A stretch of 33,704 nt of DNA from contig NZ_JAEL01000061.1 of the NCBI RefSeq assembly GCF_000518885.1, positions 211 to 33,914 of the forward strand. Direction: 5' to 3'. Below the pieces are notes generated by a model. It was given only the letters and a program-made list of their open reading frames with translations. It was not told the DNA's origin and made no database searches. Positions 7,738 through 15,319 of the stretch are shown piece after piece (position 1 is the first letter of the stretch; each line of letters starts with the position of its first letter). The DNA comes from Bacillus sp. J33 (GTDB taxonomy: Bacteria; Bacillota; Bacilli; Bacillales; Cytobacillaceae). The position numbers were made by a program, and so were the translations under genes.

Positions 7738-8925
7738 TTATTTAGATAATCTCACAACATCGCGTGCAATCATAACTTCCTCATTAGTCGGGATGATCAT
7801 GACTTTGACTGGTGAGTGAGGATAGCTGATGAAAGCTTCTTCACCGCGCACTTTGTTCAATGCCGGGTCCCAGTAAACGCCCATGAATTCTAGTCCCTGA
7901 AGAACACGCTCACGGATGACATCACTGTTTTCACCAATTCCTGCGGTAAAGATAATGGCGTCCACGCCATACATGCGGGATGCATAAGATCCGATATACT
8001 TATGGATTCTGTTGGCGAATACTTCCAGTGCTAATTCCGCTCTCTCATTGCCTTCAACGGCCTGCGTTTCAATATCGCGAAGGTCACTTGAAAAACCAGA
8101 TACGCCCAGCATTCCGCTCTTTTTATTTAGGATATCAAGAACTTCGTCAGCGTTCTTGCCTGTCTTTTCCATAATGAAAGGAATAAGGGCAGGGTCGATA
8201 TTACCTGAACGAGTTCCCATTGTTACACCTGCAAGCGGAGTGAACCCCATTGAAGTGTCAATTGATTTTCCGCCTTCAATAGCCGTAATACTTGCGCCAT
8301 TTCCCAAGTGGCAGGAAATTAGTCGAAGCTGTTCAAGCGGGCGGCCGAGCATTTCAGCAGCGCGTTCGGATACATATTTGTGTGATGTTCCATGGAACCC
8401 ATACTTGCGGATGCCATATTTTTCATAATACTCATATGGCAAGCTATATAGGAATGAACTCTCTGGCATCGTTTGATGGAAAGCTGTATCAAACACTGCA
8501 ACAGCCGGTACATCTGGAAGTACTTGCTGGAAGGCTTTGATTCCTGTAATATTGGCAGGATTGTGAAGAGGTGCAAGCTCTGAAAGCTCATCGATTTTTG
8601 CAAGAACTTCTTCTGTTATGACAACAGAATCGTTAAACGCTTCCCCTCCGTGAACAACACGGTGCCCTATGCCTTCAATCTCATCAAGTGATTGAATAAT
8701 TCCAAGATTCGTTAATTTATCAAGCAAAATTTTAACTGCTACTTCATGATCGGGAATTTCTGTTACTTCTTTCATTTTTTCGCCATTTACAGAAATGTTG
8801 AAAACGGCATTATCCAACCCGATACGCTCAATTAAACCTTTTGTAATGACTTCTTCACTCGGCATTTCGAAAAGCTGAAACTTCAGCGAGGAACTGCCAG
8901 CGTTAATTGCTATAATTTTTGCCAT
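7738..8925 (-). CDS. ackA: Acetate kinase
   Basis: The enzyme interconverts acetyl phosphate plus ADP with acetate plus ATP, the final ATP-yielding step of overflow metabolism. The 395 residues are full length for the ASKHA-fold family. Visible motifs are NAGSSSLKF with Asn8, the HRVVHGGE segment with Arg89, [10 protein letters not shown] with the probable catalytic Asp146, [11 protein letters not shown], and [11 protein letters not shown] at 8925 follows AAAGGAGCGG with a somewhat long spacing. A long leader region with cre-like and CodY-like sequences lies upstream, and the gene has its own terminator, so it is probably monocistronic. In B. subtilis CcpA and CodY both activate ackA; the same arrangement appears here. 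Confidence 0.98.
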   Translation of the reverse strand: MAKIIAINAGSSSLKFQLFEMPSEEVITKGLIERIGLDNAVFNISVNGEKMKEVTEIPDHEVAVKILLDKLTNLGIIQSLDEIEGIGHRVVHGGEAFNDSVVITEEVLAKIDELSELAPLHNPANITGIKAFQQVLPDVPAVAVFDTAFHQTMPESSFLYSLPYEYYEKYGIRKYGFHGTSHKYVSERAAEMLGRPLEQLRLISCHLGNGASITAIEGGKSIDTSMGFTPLAGVTMGTRSGNIDPALIPFIMEKTGKNADEVLDILNKKSGMLGVSGFSSDLRDIETQAVEGNERAELALEVFANRIHKYIGSYASRMYGVDAIIFTAGIGENSDVIRERVLQGLEFMGVYWDPALNKVRGEEAFISYPHSPVKVMIIPTNEEVMIARDVVRLSK

Positions 8926-9080
8926 AAAGCAACCGCTCCTTTAGAAAATGTTCAAAAAGCAGGGCTTTCCCCAAAATTGAACACATACTTTTATAAAAAA
9001 ATCTATGCGATGTGATGTAAGGTGTAAAAGATATAACCTTATTTTGTACATCGGACATCATTAATATCTCTCAATTCCCC

Positions 9081-9170
9081 ATTTAAACACTGAAACAGGC
9101 ACATTTCAAGAAATACCTTGCATTGGTATCGTTTTCATGTTAAATTAAATATTTTCTGATTTTCTGATAC
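9081..9170 (-). promoter_or_regulatory. ackA promoter with cre and CodY-like site
   Basis: On the minus strand TGAAAACGATACCA (9124-9137) fits 13 of 14 positions of the CcpA cre consensus TGWNANCGNTNWCA. Downstream are TTGAAA (9104-9109) and, 17 bp further, TTAAAT (9081-9086), a plausible though weak sigma-A promoter. The implied start near 9074 puts the cre centre at about -56, an activating position like that described for B. subtilis ackA. Just upstream, 9150-9170 repeats TTTTCTGA twice and partly resembles a CodY box (about 10 of 15). The remainder of the 8926-9235 gap shows no gene. Confidence 0.6.
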
Positions 9171-9195
9171 TTCTCTATATTTCGGAACATTAAAA

Positions 9196-9221
9196 AAAGC
9201 CGCTAACAACATCGCGGCTTT
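9196..9221 (-). terminator. ytxK terminator
   Basis: AAAGCCGC (9196-9203) pairs with GCGGCTTT (9214-9221); the minus strand continues TTTTAATG. It lies just after the methyltransferase gene. Confidence 0.8.
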
Positions 9222-9235
9222 CTGCGTTTTTTGAA

Positions 9236-10219
9236 TTATTTACTATCTTTAAACCAGGCATCAATTTTATTAAGAATTTTTTCTACTTCCGCAGTTTTAG
9301 ATAAGCTTGGCAGATTAACCAGAAGAGCCTGTTTTGGAGGAGTAATGCCTTCTCCTTTTTTCTGAAGAATGAAAATGCTTTTAGCTGCCCTTTCATTTTT
9401 AAAGAGGGTAAGCGGCAGCTGCATCATGCCTTGAATATAAGCATGGTCCTTTATATATTGATGAAGCTTTGGTGCCTGATCGCTTTCAAACATGCCATTT
9501 GGTATGATGAAAAATAGATAGCCGCCAGGCTTTACATGATTCATGCTTTGCTCAATAAACAGGTGATGGGAGTAGGAATGCCCTTCATCTGCTCTAAGCT
9601 TATACTCAGCCGACCTAACATCATTCGGGTAATAGCCGACAGGAAGATCGCTCACTACGGCATCCGCAGGTTCAATAAACAGCGGCTCAAGGCTATCCTG
9701 ATTGAAAAACTGAATCGGATGCTCCTGCAAATTGGCATTAATATAAGCTAGTTTAATTAAAAGATCGTCAATTTCAACCCCTGTTGCCTCAACTGTTTTA
9801 TCCTTTTGATGATTCATAATGGTGGTAAGTAAATTTCCTGTCCCAACAGCCGGGTCCAGAAGACGGAATGTTTTTTCCTGGATAAACTTGCCAACCAGAT
9901 AGCCCATCAGCATGCCCACTGCATCAGGCGTCATTTGATGATTGGGCTGCACATTCTCCTTCATTCCCTTTAATATGGCAAGCTGAAAAGACTTTCTGAC
10001 ATCCTCGTTTGTATATTGACTTAAGTTAATGGATTCATAGCTCTTCTTCAGCCTTTTAACAGTCAGTTCGCTAAGCTCGTCCTGAAGAATACTTTCATGA
10101 AAAAGGTTTTCACCCGTTTCCGCTAAAGCTTCCAAGTATGTACACTGCAGTTCTTCCTGCATGATGGTTGCCGTTTCATTAAATATTGTAAATAAATCCT
10201 CAACCGGAGTTATTTTCAC
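9236..10219 (-). CDS. ytxK: Class I SAM-dependent methyltransferase, YtxK type
   Basis: A 327-residue protein related to the catalytic part of type I restriction-modification N6-adenine methyltransferases. The SAM-binding motif I is LLDPAVGTG (120-128), preceded by a TP-rich X-motif region (MTPDAVGMLMGYLVG). The acidic end of strand 2 is GVEIDD (147-152), and motif IV is SDLPVGYY (190-197), where DNA amino-methyltransferases have N/D-PP-Y/F. There is no target-recognition or specificity subunit and no restriction gene nearby, so the substrate is unknown and restriction is unlikely. ATG at 10219 follows GGGAGGAAT. The place between tpx and ackA is the same as for B. subtilis ytxK. Confidence 0.87.
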   Translation of the reverse strand: MKITPVEDLFTIFNETATIMQEELQCTYLEALAETGENLFHESILQDELSELTVKRLKKSYESINLSQYTNEDVRKSFQLAILKGMKENVQPNHQMTPDAVGMLMGYLVGKFIQEKTFRLLDPAVGTGNLLTTIMNHQKDKTVEATGVEIDDLLIKLAYINANLQEHPIQFFNQDSLEPLFIEPADAVVSDLPVGYYPNDVRSAEYKLRADEGHSYSHHLFIEQSMNHVKPGGYLFFIIPNGMFESDQAPKLHQYIKDHAYIQGMMQLPLTLFKNERAAKSIFILQKKGEGITPPKQALLVNLPSLSKTAEVEKILNKIDAWFKDSK

Positions 10220-10308
10220 AGCATATTCCTCCCGTCCTTATTCTAATTTCCTATTTTAACGGGCTTTTGTTTCATTCACAAGTTTGGTGCTGAGAATGGA
10301 TCTTTGTT

Positions 10309-10388
10309 TTATCCGCTAAATTTTAATGTTATCCGTGAAAAGCCGAGTCTATCAGCTATATTTGTACTTTATCCAAGCTAAAGAAACA
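10309..10388. repeat. Degenerate tandem repeat, 20-bp period
   Basis: Four units start at 10309, 10329, 10349 and 10369: TTATCCGCTAAATTTTAATG, TTATCCGTGAAAAGCCGAGT, then units beginning CTATCAGCTA and TTATCCAAGC. Only the TTATCCG/CTA half is well kept. A fifth, shifted trace (GACCGCGAAATT) follows. It lies between ytxK and the tpx terminator; no gene spans it. Confidence 0.55.
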
Positions 10389-10444
10389 TGACCGCGAAAT
10401 TCTTATTTATCAAGAAACTACGCTACCATCCCCATAGGGAAAAA

Positions 10445-10478
10445 AATGAAAGCCCCGGAACAATCCAGGGCTTTCATT
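10445..10478 (-). terminator. tpx terminator
   Basis: AATGAAAGCCC (10445-10455) pairs with GGGCTTTCATT (10468-10478), with an inner GGA/TCC pairing. The minus strand continues into TTTTCCC, ending the tpx transcript. Confidence 0.88.
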
Positions 10479-10481
10479 GTC

Positions 10482-10982
10482 TTATTTAGCTTGCTTTGCA
10501 GCTTCTACGGCTGCTTCGTAGTTTGGATGATCTGTTGCTTCGCTAACGTATTCAGCATAAGTAACCGTGTCATTTGAATCAACCACAAAAACGGCACGAG
10601 CCAAAAGGCGAAGTTCCTTGATGGCAACTCCGTAAGCTTCTCCAAATGAAAGATCGCGATGATCGGAAACAGTTTGTACGTTTTCGATGCCTGCTGCTGC
10701 ACACCAGCGTTTTTGAGCAAATGGAAGATCCACGCTGACTGTAATAACCTTAACATTGTCAAGCTTAGCCGCTTCTTCATTAAAACGGCGGGTTTGTGCA
10801 TCACAAACACCTGTGTCGATAGAAGGAACAACACTGATCAAACGCACTTGTCCTTTTGAATCAGCAAGTGTTACTTCAGAAAGGTCGTTAGCCAGTACCT
10901 TGAACTCAGGAGCTTTATCTCCTGTTTTCACTTCATTTCCAAGCAATGTTACCGGATTGCCTTTAAATGTAATAGATGCCAT
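10482..10982 (-). CDS. tpx: Thiol peroxidase Tpx (atypical 2-Cys peroxiredoxin)
   Basis: The enzyme reduces hydrogen peroxide and organic peroxides with electrons from thioredoxin, in the cytosol. From ATG at 10982 it has 166 residues. The peroxidatic cysteine is Cys60 in [15 protein letters not shown] and the resolving cysteine is Cys94 in [12 protein letters not shown], the pattern of Tpx. An ATG three codons upstream (10991) touches the ribosome site AAGGAGG and is too close to be used, so 10982 is preferred. A good sigma-A type promoter and a strong terminator make this a single-gene unit. Confidence 0.97.
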   Translation of the reverse strand: MASITFKGNPVTLLGNEVKTGDKAPEFKVLANDLSEVTLADSKGQVRLISVVPSIDTGVCDAQTRRFNEEAAKLDNVKVITVSVDLPFAQKRWCAAAGIENVQTVSDHRDLSFGEAYGVAIKELRLLARAVFVVDSNDTVTYAEYVSEATDHPNYEAAVEAAKQAK

Positions 10983-11019
10983 ATGAATCATCCTCCTTAA
11001 TCACTTATGTACAGTGTAA

Positions 11020-11048
11020 ATCATATCTTTTCAGAATCTTTTTTGCAA
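11020..11048 (-). promoter_or_regulatory. Sigma-A type promoter of tpx
   Basis: On the minus strand TTGCAA (11043-11048) and TATGAT (11020-11025) are 17 bp apart, and the tpx start codon is 38 bases beyond. Both hexamers are close to consensus. Confidence 0.7.
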
Positions 11049-11073
11049 TTATTATGAGTGCAATCCAAGAAAA

Positions 11074-11102
11074 AAGTTAACTCCCGCTGGGAAAGTTAAC
11101 TT
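11074..11102 (-). terminator. Terminator of the ytfI-ytfJ operon
   Basis: AAGTTAAC (11074-11081) pairs with GTTAACTT (11095-11102), and TCCC with GGGA inside. The minus strand continues TTTCTTGG. It follows the ytfJ stop by 8 bases. Confidence 0.8.
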
Positions 11103-11109
11103 CCTTCTG

Positions 11110-11574
11110 TTAAATATTAAGGTCTTGTTTAGGCCCATTGTAATCCTGGCTGTTTTGGCTTTGGCTCTGCTGGTTCCCGCTGCTGCTTTCGCTGTTCTTA
11201 TTATTGAACATTTGCTGGATCTTATCGACAGCTTGAGGGGCAAGGTCAAGGATTTTCTCATATAAATGTGTGCTCTCGTCCAGGTGAACCATTTTAACAC
11301 CTTGGGAGTTAACAATTAGAAATGCAATCGGGGTAATAGAGACACCGCCACCGCTGCCTCCGCCAAAAGGATGGCTCTTTTGTTCGCCTGACTGTTCATC
11401 AAGCATGAATTCGCTTCCTCCTGCTGCAAATCCAAAGCCCACCTTTGAAACCGTTAAAATTACACTCCCGTCAGGGGTTTCAACAGGATCCCCAATAATG
11501 GTGTTAACATCAATCATTTCCTTCAGGTTTTCCATGGCAGTAGTCATTAGCCCTTGAATTGGATGGTCAGACAT
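11110..11574 (-). CDS. ytfJ: Sporulation protein YtfJ / GerW family
   Basis: A 154-residue member of the GerW family, known from B. subtilis as a forespore-expressed protein needed for normal germination. The family core is visible: HPIQGLMTTAMENLKEMID at the N terminus, GDPVETPDGSVILTVSKVGFGF-type segment around residues 30-52, the glycine-rich turn GGGSGGGVSITPIAFLIV near 70-90, and VKMVHL. The C-terminal 30 residues are low-complexity Ser/Gln/Asn and probably disordered. ATG at 11574 follows GAGGAGCAG. DUF2953 gene ytfI lies 17 bases upstream on the same strand, an association seen in B. subtilis, and a terminator follows. Confidence 0.93.
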   Translation of the reverse strand: MSDHPIQGLMTTAMENLKEMIDVNTIIGDPVETPDGSVILTVSKVGFGFAAGGSEFMLDEQSGEQKSHPFGGGSGGGVSITPIAFLIVNSQGVKMVHLDESTHLYEKILDLAPQAVDKIQQMFNNKNSESSSGNQQSQSQNSQDYNGPKQDLNI

Positions 11575-11591
11575 AAACTGCTCCTCCTCTT

Positions 11592-12287
11592 TTATACAGA
11601 TTTTGAACCATCATCGGATAAGGCAGAGAGCCGCTTTGTTTTGAAATCAGGCCGCCCGCCTTTCCAAAATTTAATCAGTTTAATTCCTGCTAACATAGCA
11701 TGCCCGACACGAAAATGAATCATACATGAAATAGCTGTTTGTGAAACGGCAAATTGAAATTGTGGTGTGATGGTGATATCAGGCCTTGCTTTCAGCTTCA
11801 TGTAATGGCTGACTAAGCCCATAATACTGCCTTTAATCGCCCAAAGAGCCCCGGTTAGCATACCCGTATGTGCTGCATCACCGACTCCTGCGAAGGTATG
11901 CCATTCAAGTTTGCTGATGGTCACATGCCTTAGGAATTTCCGGATAATTTTATGAAGAGAAACAATATGATTTATCAATTCTCTTGTATCATGAAGGCTA
12001 TTGATAAGATCCTTTGCAGAGAATTGTTTCGTATCTTTATTCGCAGTGTCTTCCTGAGGCCCCGCTGCTTTTTTTTCTTTAACAACGAGAGTTTGCGAGT
12101 CTTCATCGACTTTTATAAGCGGGACTTCAATTTTGTATCGGATTAGGCCGAACCATGCTTTGAATTGGATCTTAACATGATCATTATCATTTCCATGATA
12201 AAAATGAAATAAGATTTTCAATTTTGTTGCCATAATTAAAATGAAAAGAAGTATGAGGGCAATTACGGCAATAAGTAGCCACTTCAC
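11592..12287 (-). CDS. ytfI: DUF2953 membrane protein
   Basis: The protein has 231 residues from the GTG at 12287. A single hydrophobic N-terminal helix (WLLIAVIALILLFILIMATK) anchors it, followed by a beta-rich region (HVKIQFKAWFGLIRYKIEVP) typical of DUF2953 proteins, a lysine- and glutamate-rich linker, and a C-terminal half with further hydrophobic stretches around GALWAIKGSIMGL. Function is unknown; it is paired with ytfJ in an apparent two-gene sporulation operon. A GTG three codons further upstream (12296) is too close to AAAGGG to be served by it, whereas 12287 has proper spacing; this is a judgement. The start is preceded by the yteJ terminator, so the operon needs its own promoter, which I could not identify. 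Confidence 0.85.
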   Translation of the reverse strand: MKWLLIAVIALILLFILIMATKLKILFHFYHGNDNDHVKIQFKAWFGLIRYKIEVPLIKVDEDSQTLVVKEKKAAGPQEDTANKDTKQFSAKDLINSLHDTRELINHIVSLHKIIRKFLRHVTISKLEWHTFAGVGDAAHTGMLTGALWAIKGSIMGLVSHYMKLKARPDITITPQFQFAVSQTAISCMIHFRVGHAMLAGIKLIKFWKGGRPDFKTKRLSALSDDGSKSV

Positions 12288-12338
12288 TTTTTTCACACCC
12301 TTTCAGCCATGTATTATGCCCAAATGGCAAAAAATAAA

Positions 12339-12360
12339 CCTGCCACCAAAGAGTGACAGG
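12339..12360 (-). terminator. Terminator of the sppA-yteJ operon
   Basis: On the minus strand CCTGTCAC pairs with GTGGCAGG, with one G-U pair and a 6-base loop, followed by TTTATTTTTTG. It stands between yteJ and ytfI. Confidence 0.82.
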
Positions 12361-12378
12361 CTTATGGAAAATATTTGG

Positions 12379-12945
12379 CTATATTCTTTCATGGACAACG
12401 GAAGTATCAGCAAAAAGATCATGAAGACCTTGCTTTTTCGGAAGGAAGGCCACTATTAAATAGCCTATAAAAACAGTCACTGAAATGAACCGGCCGATCC
12501 ATTCACGGAATAGAACTGTGCTCCAAGTCAGTTTTTGTCCTTCCAGGTCAATCACCTTCAAGCCAAAAACCATCTTACCGAGTGTCTGGCCAAAGAATTT
12601 TGTCATTAATACAAAATAACCGTAAAAAGTTATGGCAGTTGCGATCGTAATCGGCGCAAATAAGCTGCTTTCATGCAATGGGATATCCATAGCCCGGAAG
12701 ATCGGATTAATCAAGATTCTATCAATGCTGCCAACAACAACTAAATCAATAAGATACGCCCAAAATCGCATCCAGAATCCCGCATATTTGATGTGGACCG
12801 AAGCTTTAAGTTCCGAGCCATAACTTCCTTGGACCTTGTCAAAGGAAGTTTCAGAGGCTTGAACCGAAGATATATCTCCTTTCTCATTATTAGACATTGA
12901 TTCAGGCTGTAACAACTCATTTTCATTCCGGTCATTTAAAGTCAT
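12379..12945 (-). CDS. yteJ: RDD family membrane protein
   Basis: A 188-residue protein with a hydrophilic N-terminal tail of about 55 residues, then the RDD domain: helix 1 with GFWMRFWAYLIDLVVVG, carrying the family Arg and Asp, a second helix with ATAITFYGYFVLM, the FGQTLGKMVFGLKV loop, and a last helix in RFISVTVFIGYLIVAFLP. RDD proteins are small membrane proteins of mostly unknown function. Twelve bases separate it from sppA on the same strand. In B. subtilis the YteJ-SppA pair protects against lantibiotics and is under sigma-W; I find no clear sigma-W promoter here, so that link is inference. ATG at 12945 follows a GGGGGG run. Confidence 0.9.
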   Translation of the reverse strand: MTLNDRNENELLQPESMSNNEKGDISSVQASETSFDKVQGSYGSELKASVHIKYAGFWMRFWAYLIDLVVVGSIDRILINPIFRAMDIPLHESSLFAPITIATAITFYGYFVLMTKFFGQTLGKMVFGLKVIDLEGQKLTWSTVLFREWIGRFISVTVFIGYLIVAFLPKKQGLHDLFADTSVVHERI

Positions 12946-12957
12946 TTAACCGCCCCC

Positions 12958-13965
12958 CTATTCAGCATAAAGATACATTAAGCGCGGTGAATTTGGCTGG
13001 GACAGCATTTTCATTAATCCTGCCATTTCAAGATCTTCACCCATGATCTTGCGCGCACCCATGCTGAACATGGAACCAAATCCAAGGTTTTCACTATATT
13101 TTACAACCTGTGCATCCTTTAAGCTATGATCTTTCTTTAATTGATCAATTACGTCATTTTCATATCCAAAACCATCGATAAGGTTTAATTCTTTTGCCTG
13201 GCGCCCGTCATAGATGCGGCCATCCGCAATTTCTTTAACCTTTTGCTCAGGTAATCCTCGTCCCTCAGAAATCACTTTAACAAACCCCTCATACGAATTG
13301 TCGATCATGGATTGAAGAATGTGTCTTTCTTCATCAGTCATGTCCCTTGTTGGGCTCATGATATCTTTATAAGGGCCGCTCTTGATTGTAACAAACTCAA
13401 CTCCATACTTTTCAGCCAAGCCAGCATAGTTATATCCTTGCATAATGACACCAAGTGAACCAGTCAATGTTTCAGGGCTGGCAAAGATTTTATCAGCAGG
13501 GGCAGAAATATAATAGCCCCCGGAAGCAGCCATGGATCCCATTGATATGTAGATCGGTTTCTTTGTTTCTTTCTGGATTTCAACAATCTTATCATGAATT
13601 TCCGCGCTTTCTACCACACCCCCGCCTGGAGAGTTAACACTTATTACAATAGCTTTTACCGCATTATCTTCTTTTACATAATCGAGATTTTTCATAAACC
13701 CTTTGTGATTATAGCCCGGACTTGCAAAGAAAGATGCTGCGTCACCGGTATCCTGAATGACCCCGTTAACATCAAGAACTGCTATTTTCTTTGCAGCATT
13801 CCCTTCTTCAATCACTTCTTCCATAAACGCCTCATTGCTGGCAAATAAATCGGTAACAGAACTTTCAATATCCGTAAAAGCAAATGCCGAGACAAAATTC
13901 AGCACAACCGAAAATACAAATAAACCAGCTGCTATCCCCAGTGCAGCCCAACGTTTTCCATTCAT
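12958..13965 (-). CDS. sppA: Signal peptide peptidase SppA
   Basis: A 335-residue membrane-anchored serine protease that removes leftover signal peptides. One N-terminal helix (residues 5-29) anchors it, and the catalytic domain faces outside. The serine is Ser148 in MGSMAASGGYYIS and the general-base lysine is Lys200 in SGPYKDIMSP, one position off the Ser147/Lys199 dyad of B. subtilis SppA. The short Gram-positive form has a single protease domain, as here. ATG at 13965 follows AAAGGAGG at ideal spacing. It heads a two-gene operon with yteJ. A short open frame ends inside the start codon (ATGA overlap), discussed in the findings. Confidence 0.96.
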   Translation of the reverse strand: MNGKRWAALGIAAGLFVFSVVLNFVSAFAFTDIESSVTDLFASNEAFMEEVIEEGNAAKKIAVLDVNGVIQDTGDAASFFASPGYNHKGFMKNLDYVKEDNAVKAIVISVNSPGGGVVESAEIHDKIVEIQKETKKPIYISMGSMAASGGYYISAPADKIFASPETLTGSLGVIMQGYNYAGLAEKYGVEFVTIKSGPYKDIMSPTRDMTDEERHILQSMIDNSYEGFVKVISEGRGLPEQKVKEIADGRIYDGRQAKELNLIDGFGYENDVIDQLKKDHSLKDAQVVKYSENLGFGSMFSMGARKIMGEDLEMAGLMKMLSQPNSPRLMYLYAE

Positions 13966-14170
13966 TTCAAATCCTCCTTTAATCGACGTTCAGAAAAGTC
14001 CTCCAACAGTTGGCTCACATCTGCTTCTGAGGTTTTTACCCCTGAAGCCAAATCCGTCACATATTCTTCATACGTATAAACTTTTAAAATGTTTCAAAAA
14101 AAGGTAAACTGAATTCAACATCCATAATCATAGCAAAATATGAATTATATGGGAAAGAAAATCCATTTAT

Positions 14171-14310
14171 CCCGCATTAACGGGCAGTAAGACCCCCACT
14201 TCAAGACTTTGAGAGAACAATAAAAGATAAGTGGGGGATCAACTGCCCGTAAAAGCCCGATTGGTTCAACTAACAATCAGTGGGGGATGGAAAAAAACCC
14301 CCACTGATTG
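14171..14310 (+). repeat. Compound double-hairpin extragenic element
   Basis: The first hairpin has two stacked perfect stems: ACGGGCAGT (14180-14188) with ACTGCCCGT (14242-14250), and inside it CCCCCACTT (14193-14201) with AAGTGGGGG (14229-14237). The second hairpin is a perfect 13-bp stem, CAATCAGTGGGGG (14274-14286) with CCCCCACTGATTG (14298-14310). Both stems hold the same CCCCCACT/AGTGGGGG block. A small alternative hairpin, CCCG-CATTAA-CGGG (14171-14184), competes with the outer stem. No T run follows, so neither is a normal terminator. It fills most of the gene-free 13966-14351 gap and would be in the nadF2 leader if transcribed. Confidence 0.8.
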
Positions 14311-14351
14311 AAGTTTCACTTTATTAATACCTATTGTTTGGAGGAATGAAT

Positions 14352-15152
14352 ATGCCAACACGCCGCAACATTTATTTTTACCATAAACGAGACAACGAAA
14401 TGATGGAAAAAGTCAGCCCTCTTTACAATCTTGCCAAAGAACATAAATTTGATATCGTAACCGACCACAGGCAAGCAAATATCATTGTAAGCATTGGAGG
14501 GGATGGAACCTTTTTGCAGGCAGTCCGCAAAACCGGCTTCAGGGATGATTGCTTATATGCCGGAATCTCAACAACAGGTTCCTTGAGCCTCTACTGTGAT
14601 TTCCAGCTGGATGACACCGCAAAAATGGTAGAAGCAATGACAAATGAACAAGTCGAAGTTAGGCGCTATCCAACTATTGAAGTAACAGTTGATGACCAGA
14701 CCTCTTTTCAGTGCTTGAACGAGTTCAGCATCCGCTCTGCCATAATCAAAACCTTTGTCATTGATGTCTTTATTGATGATCTTCATTTTGAAACCTTTAG
14801 GGGAGACGGAATGATAGTGGCCACTCCAACCGGAAGCACTGCCTATAATAAATCTGTTAATGGATCTGTTGTTGACCCAATGCTTCCTTGCATGCAGGTT
14901 AGTGAATTGGCCTCTCTCAATAACAACCGTTATCGTACGCTGGGCTCATCATTTATCCTGAGCGGAAACCGCAAATTAACATTAAAGATTGTACAGGATG
15001 GAAATGACCACCCTACCATGGGGATGGATAATGAAGCACTAAGCATTCAGCATGTAGAAAAAATTGATATTAAGCTTAGTGACAAAATCATTAAAACGGT
15101 AAAGCTGAAGGACAATTCTTTCTGGGAGAAAGTAAGAAGAACCTTTTTATAA
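14352..15152 (+). CDS. nadF2: NAD kinase 2
   Basis: The enzyme phosphorylates NAD to NADP in the cytosol. It has 266 residues from ATG at 14352, the length of the second Bacillus NAD kinase (YtdI). The diacylglycerol-kinase-like GGDGT motif is at 49-53 and the NE pair in CLNEFSIR is at 123-124. The glycine-rich GDGMIVATPTGSTAYNKS loop follows. Three upstream starts exist in frame (TTG 14334, ATG 14346, and this ATG); GGAGG at 14340-14344 is 7 bases from 14352 but only 1 base from 14346, which decides the start. It is the only plus-strand gene for several kilobases and has the double-hairpin element just upstream. Confidence 0.95.
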   Translation: MPTRRNIYFYHKRDNEMMEKVSPLYNLAKEHKFDIVTDHRQANIIVSIGGDGTFLQAVRKTGFRDDCLYAGISTTGSLSLYCDFQLDDTAKMVEAMTNEQVEVRRYPTIEVTVDDQTSFQCLNEFSIRSAIIKTFVIDVFIDDLHFETFRGDGMIVATPTGSTAYNKSVNGSVVDPMLPCMQVSELASLNNNRYRTLGSSFILSGNRKLTLKIVQDGNDHPTMGMDNEALSIQHVEKIDIKLSDKIIKTVKLKDNSFWEKVRRTFL

Positions 15153-15164
15153 AACGCTGTTTTC

Positions 15165-15285
15165 GTAACGTTTGTTGATTTACAGGGCTAACTAAGGTAC
15201 ATCAACTGCTGGGTGGCCCCGGCAAATCGCGAAAAAGCGGGCATCCAAACCGGAAATCTGCAGGCAAATTTAACGGAGCCTATAA
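15165..15285 (+). repeat. Degenerate relative of the 3.7-kb GC-rich repeat
   Basis: It starts with TTTGTTGATTTACAGGG and ends with ACCGGAAATCTGCAGGC followed by AAATTTAACGGAGCCT. This echoes the ends of copy A (TGTTGATT at the start; GGAAATCAACAGGCC then ACAGAGCCTT at the end). The interior is short and degraded. No gene crosses it. Confidence 0.45.
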
Positions 15286-15287
15286 AA

Positions 15288-15316
15288 AAGAGTTTCGCAG
15301 CTGCTGCGAAACTCTT
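15288..15316. terminator. Strong bidirectional hairpin, rarD terminator
   Basis: AAGAGTTTCGCAG (15288-15300) pairs perfectly with CTGCGAAACTCTT (15304-15316). The minus strand continues TTTTATAGG just after rarD; the plus strand continues CTTCTATAT and may also end nadF2. Confidence 0.85.
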
Positions 15317-15319
15317 CTT

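Noticed and set aside
9236..10219. Restriction-modification system
   Set aside because: Only a methyltransferase-like protein is present; no restriction or specificity gene is nearby and the gene order is that of ordinary Bacillus core genome.
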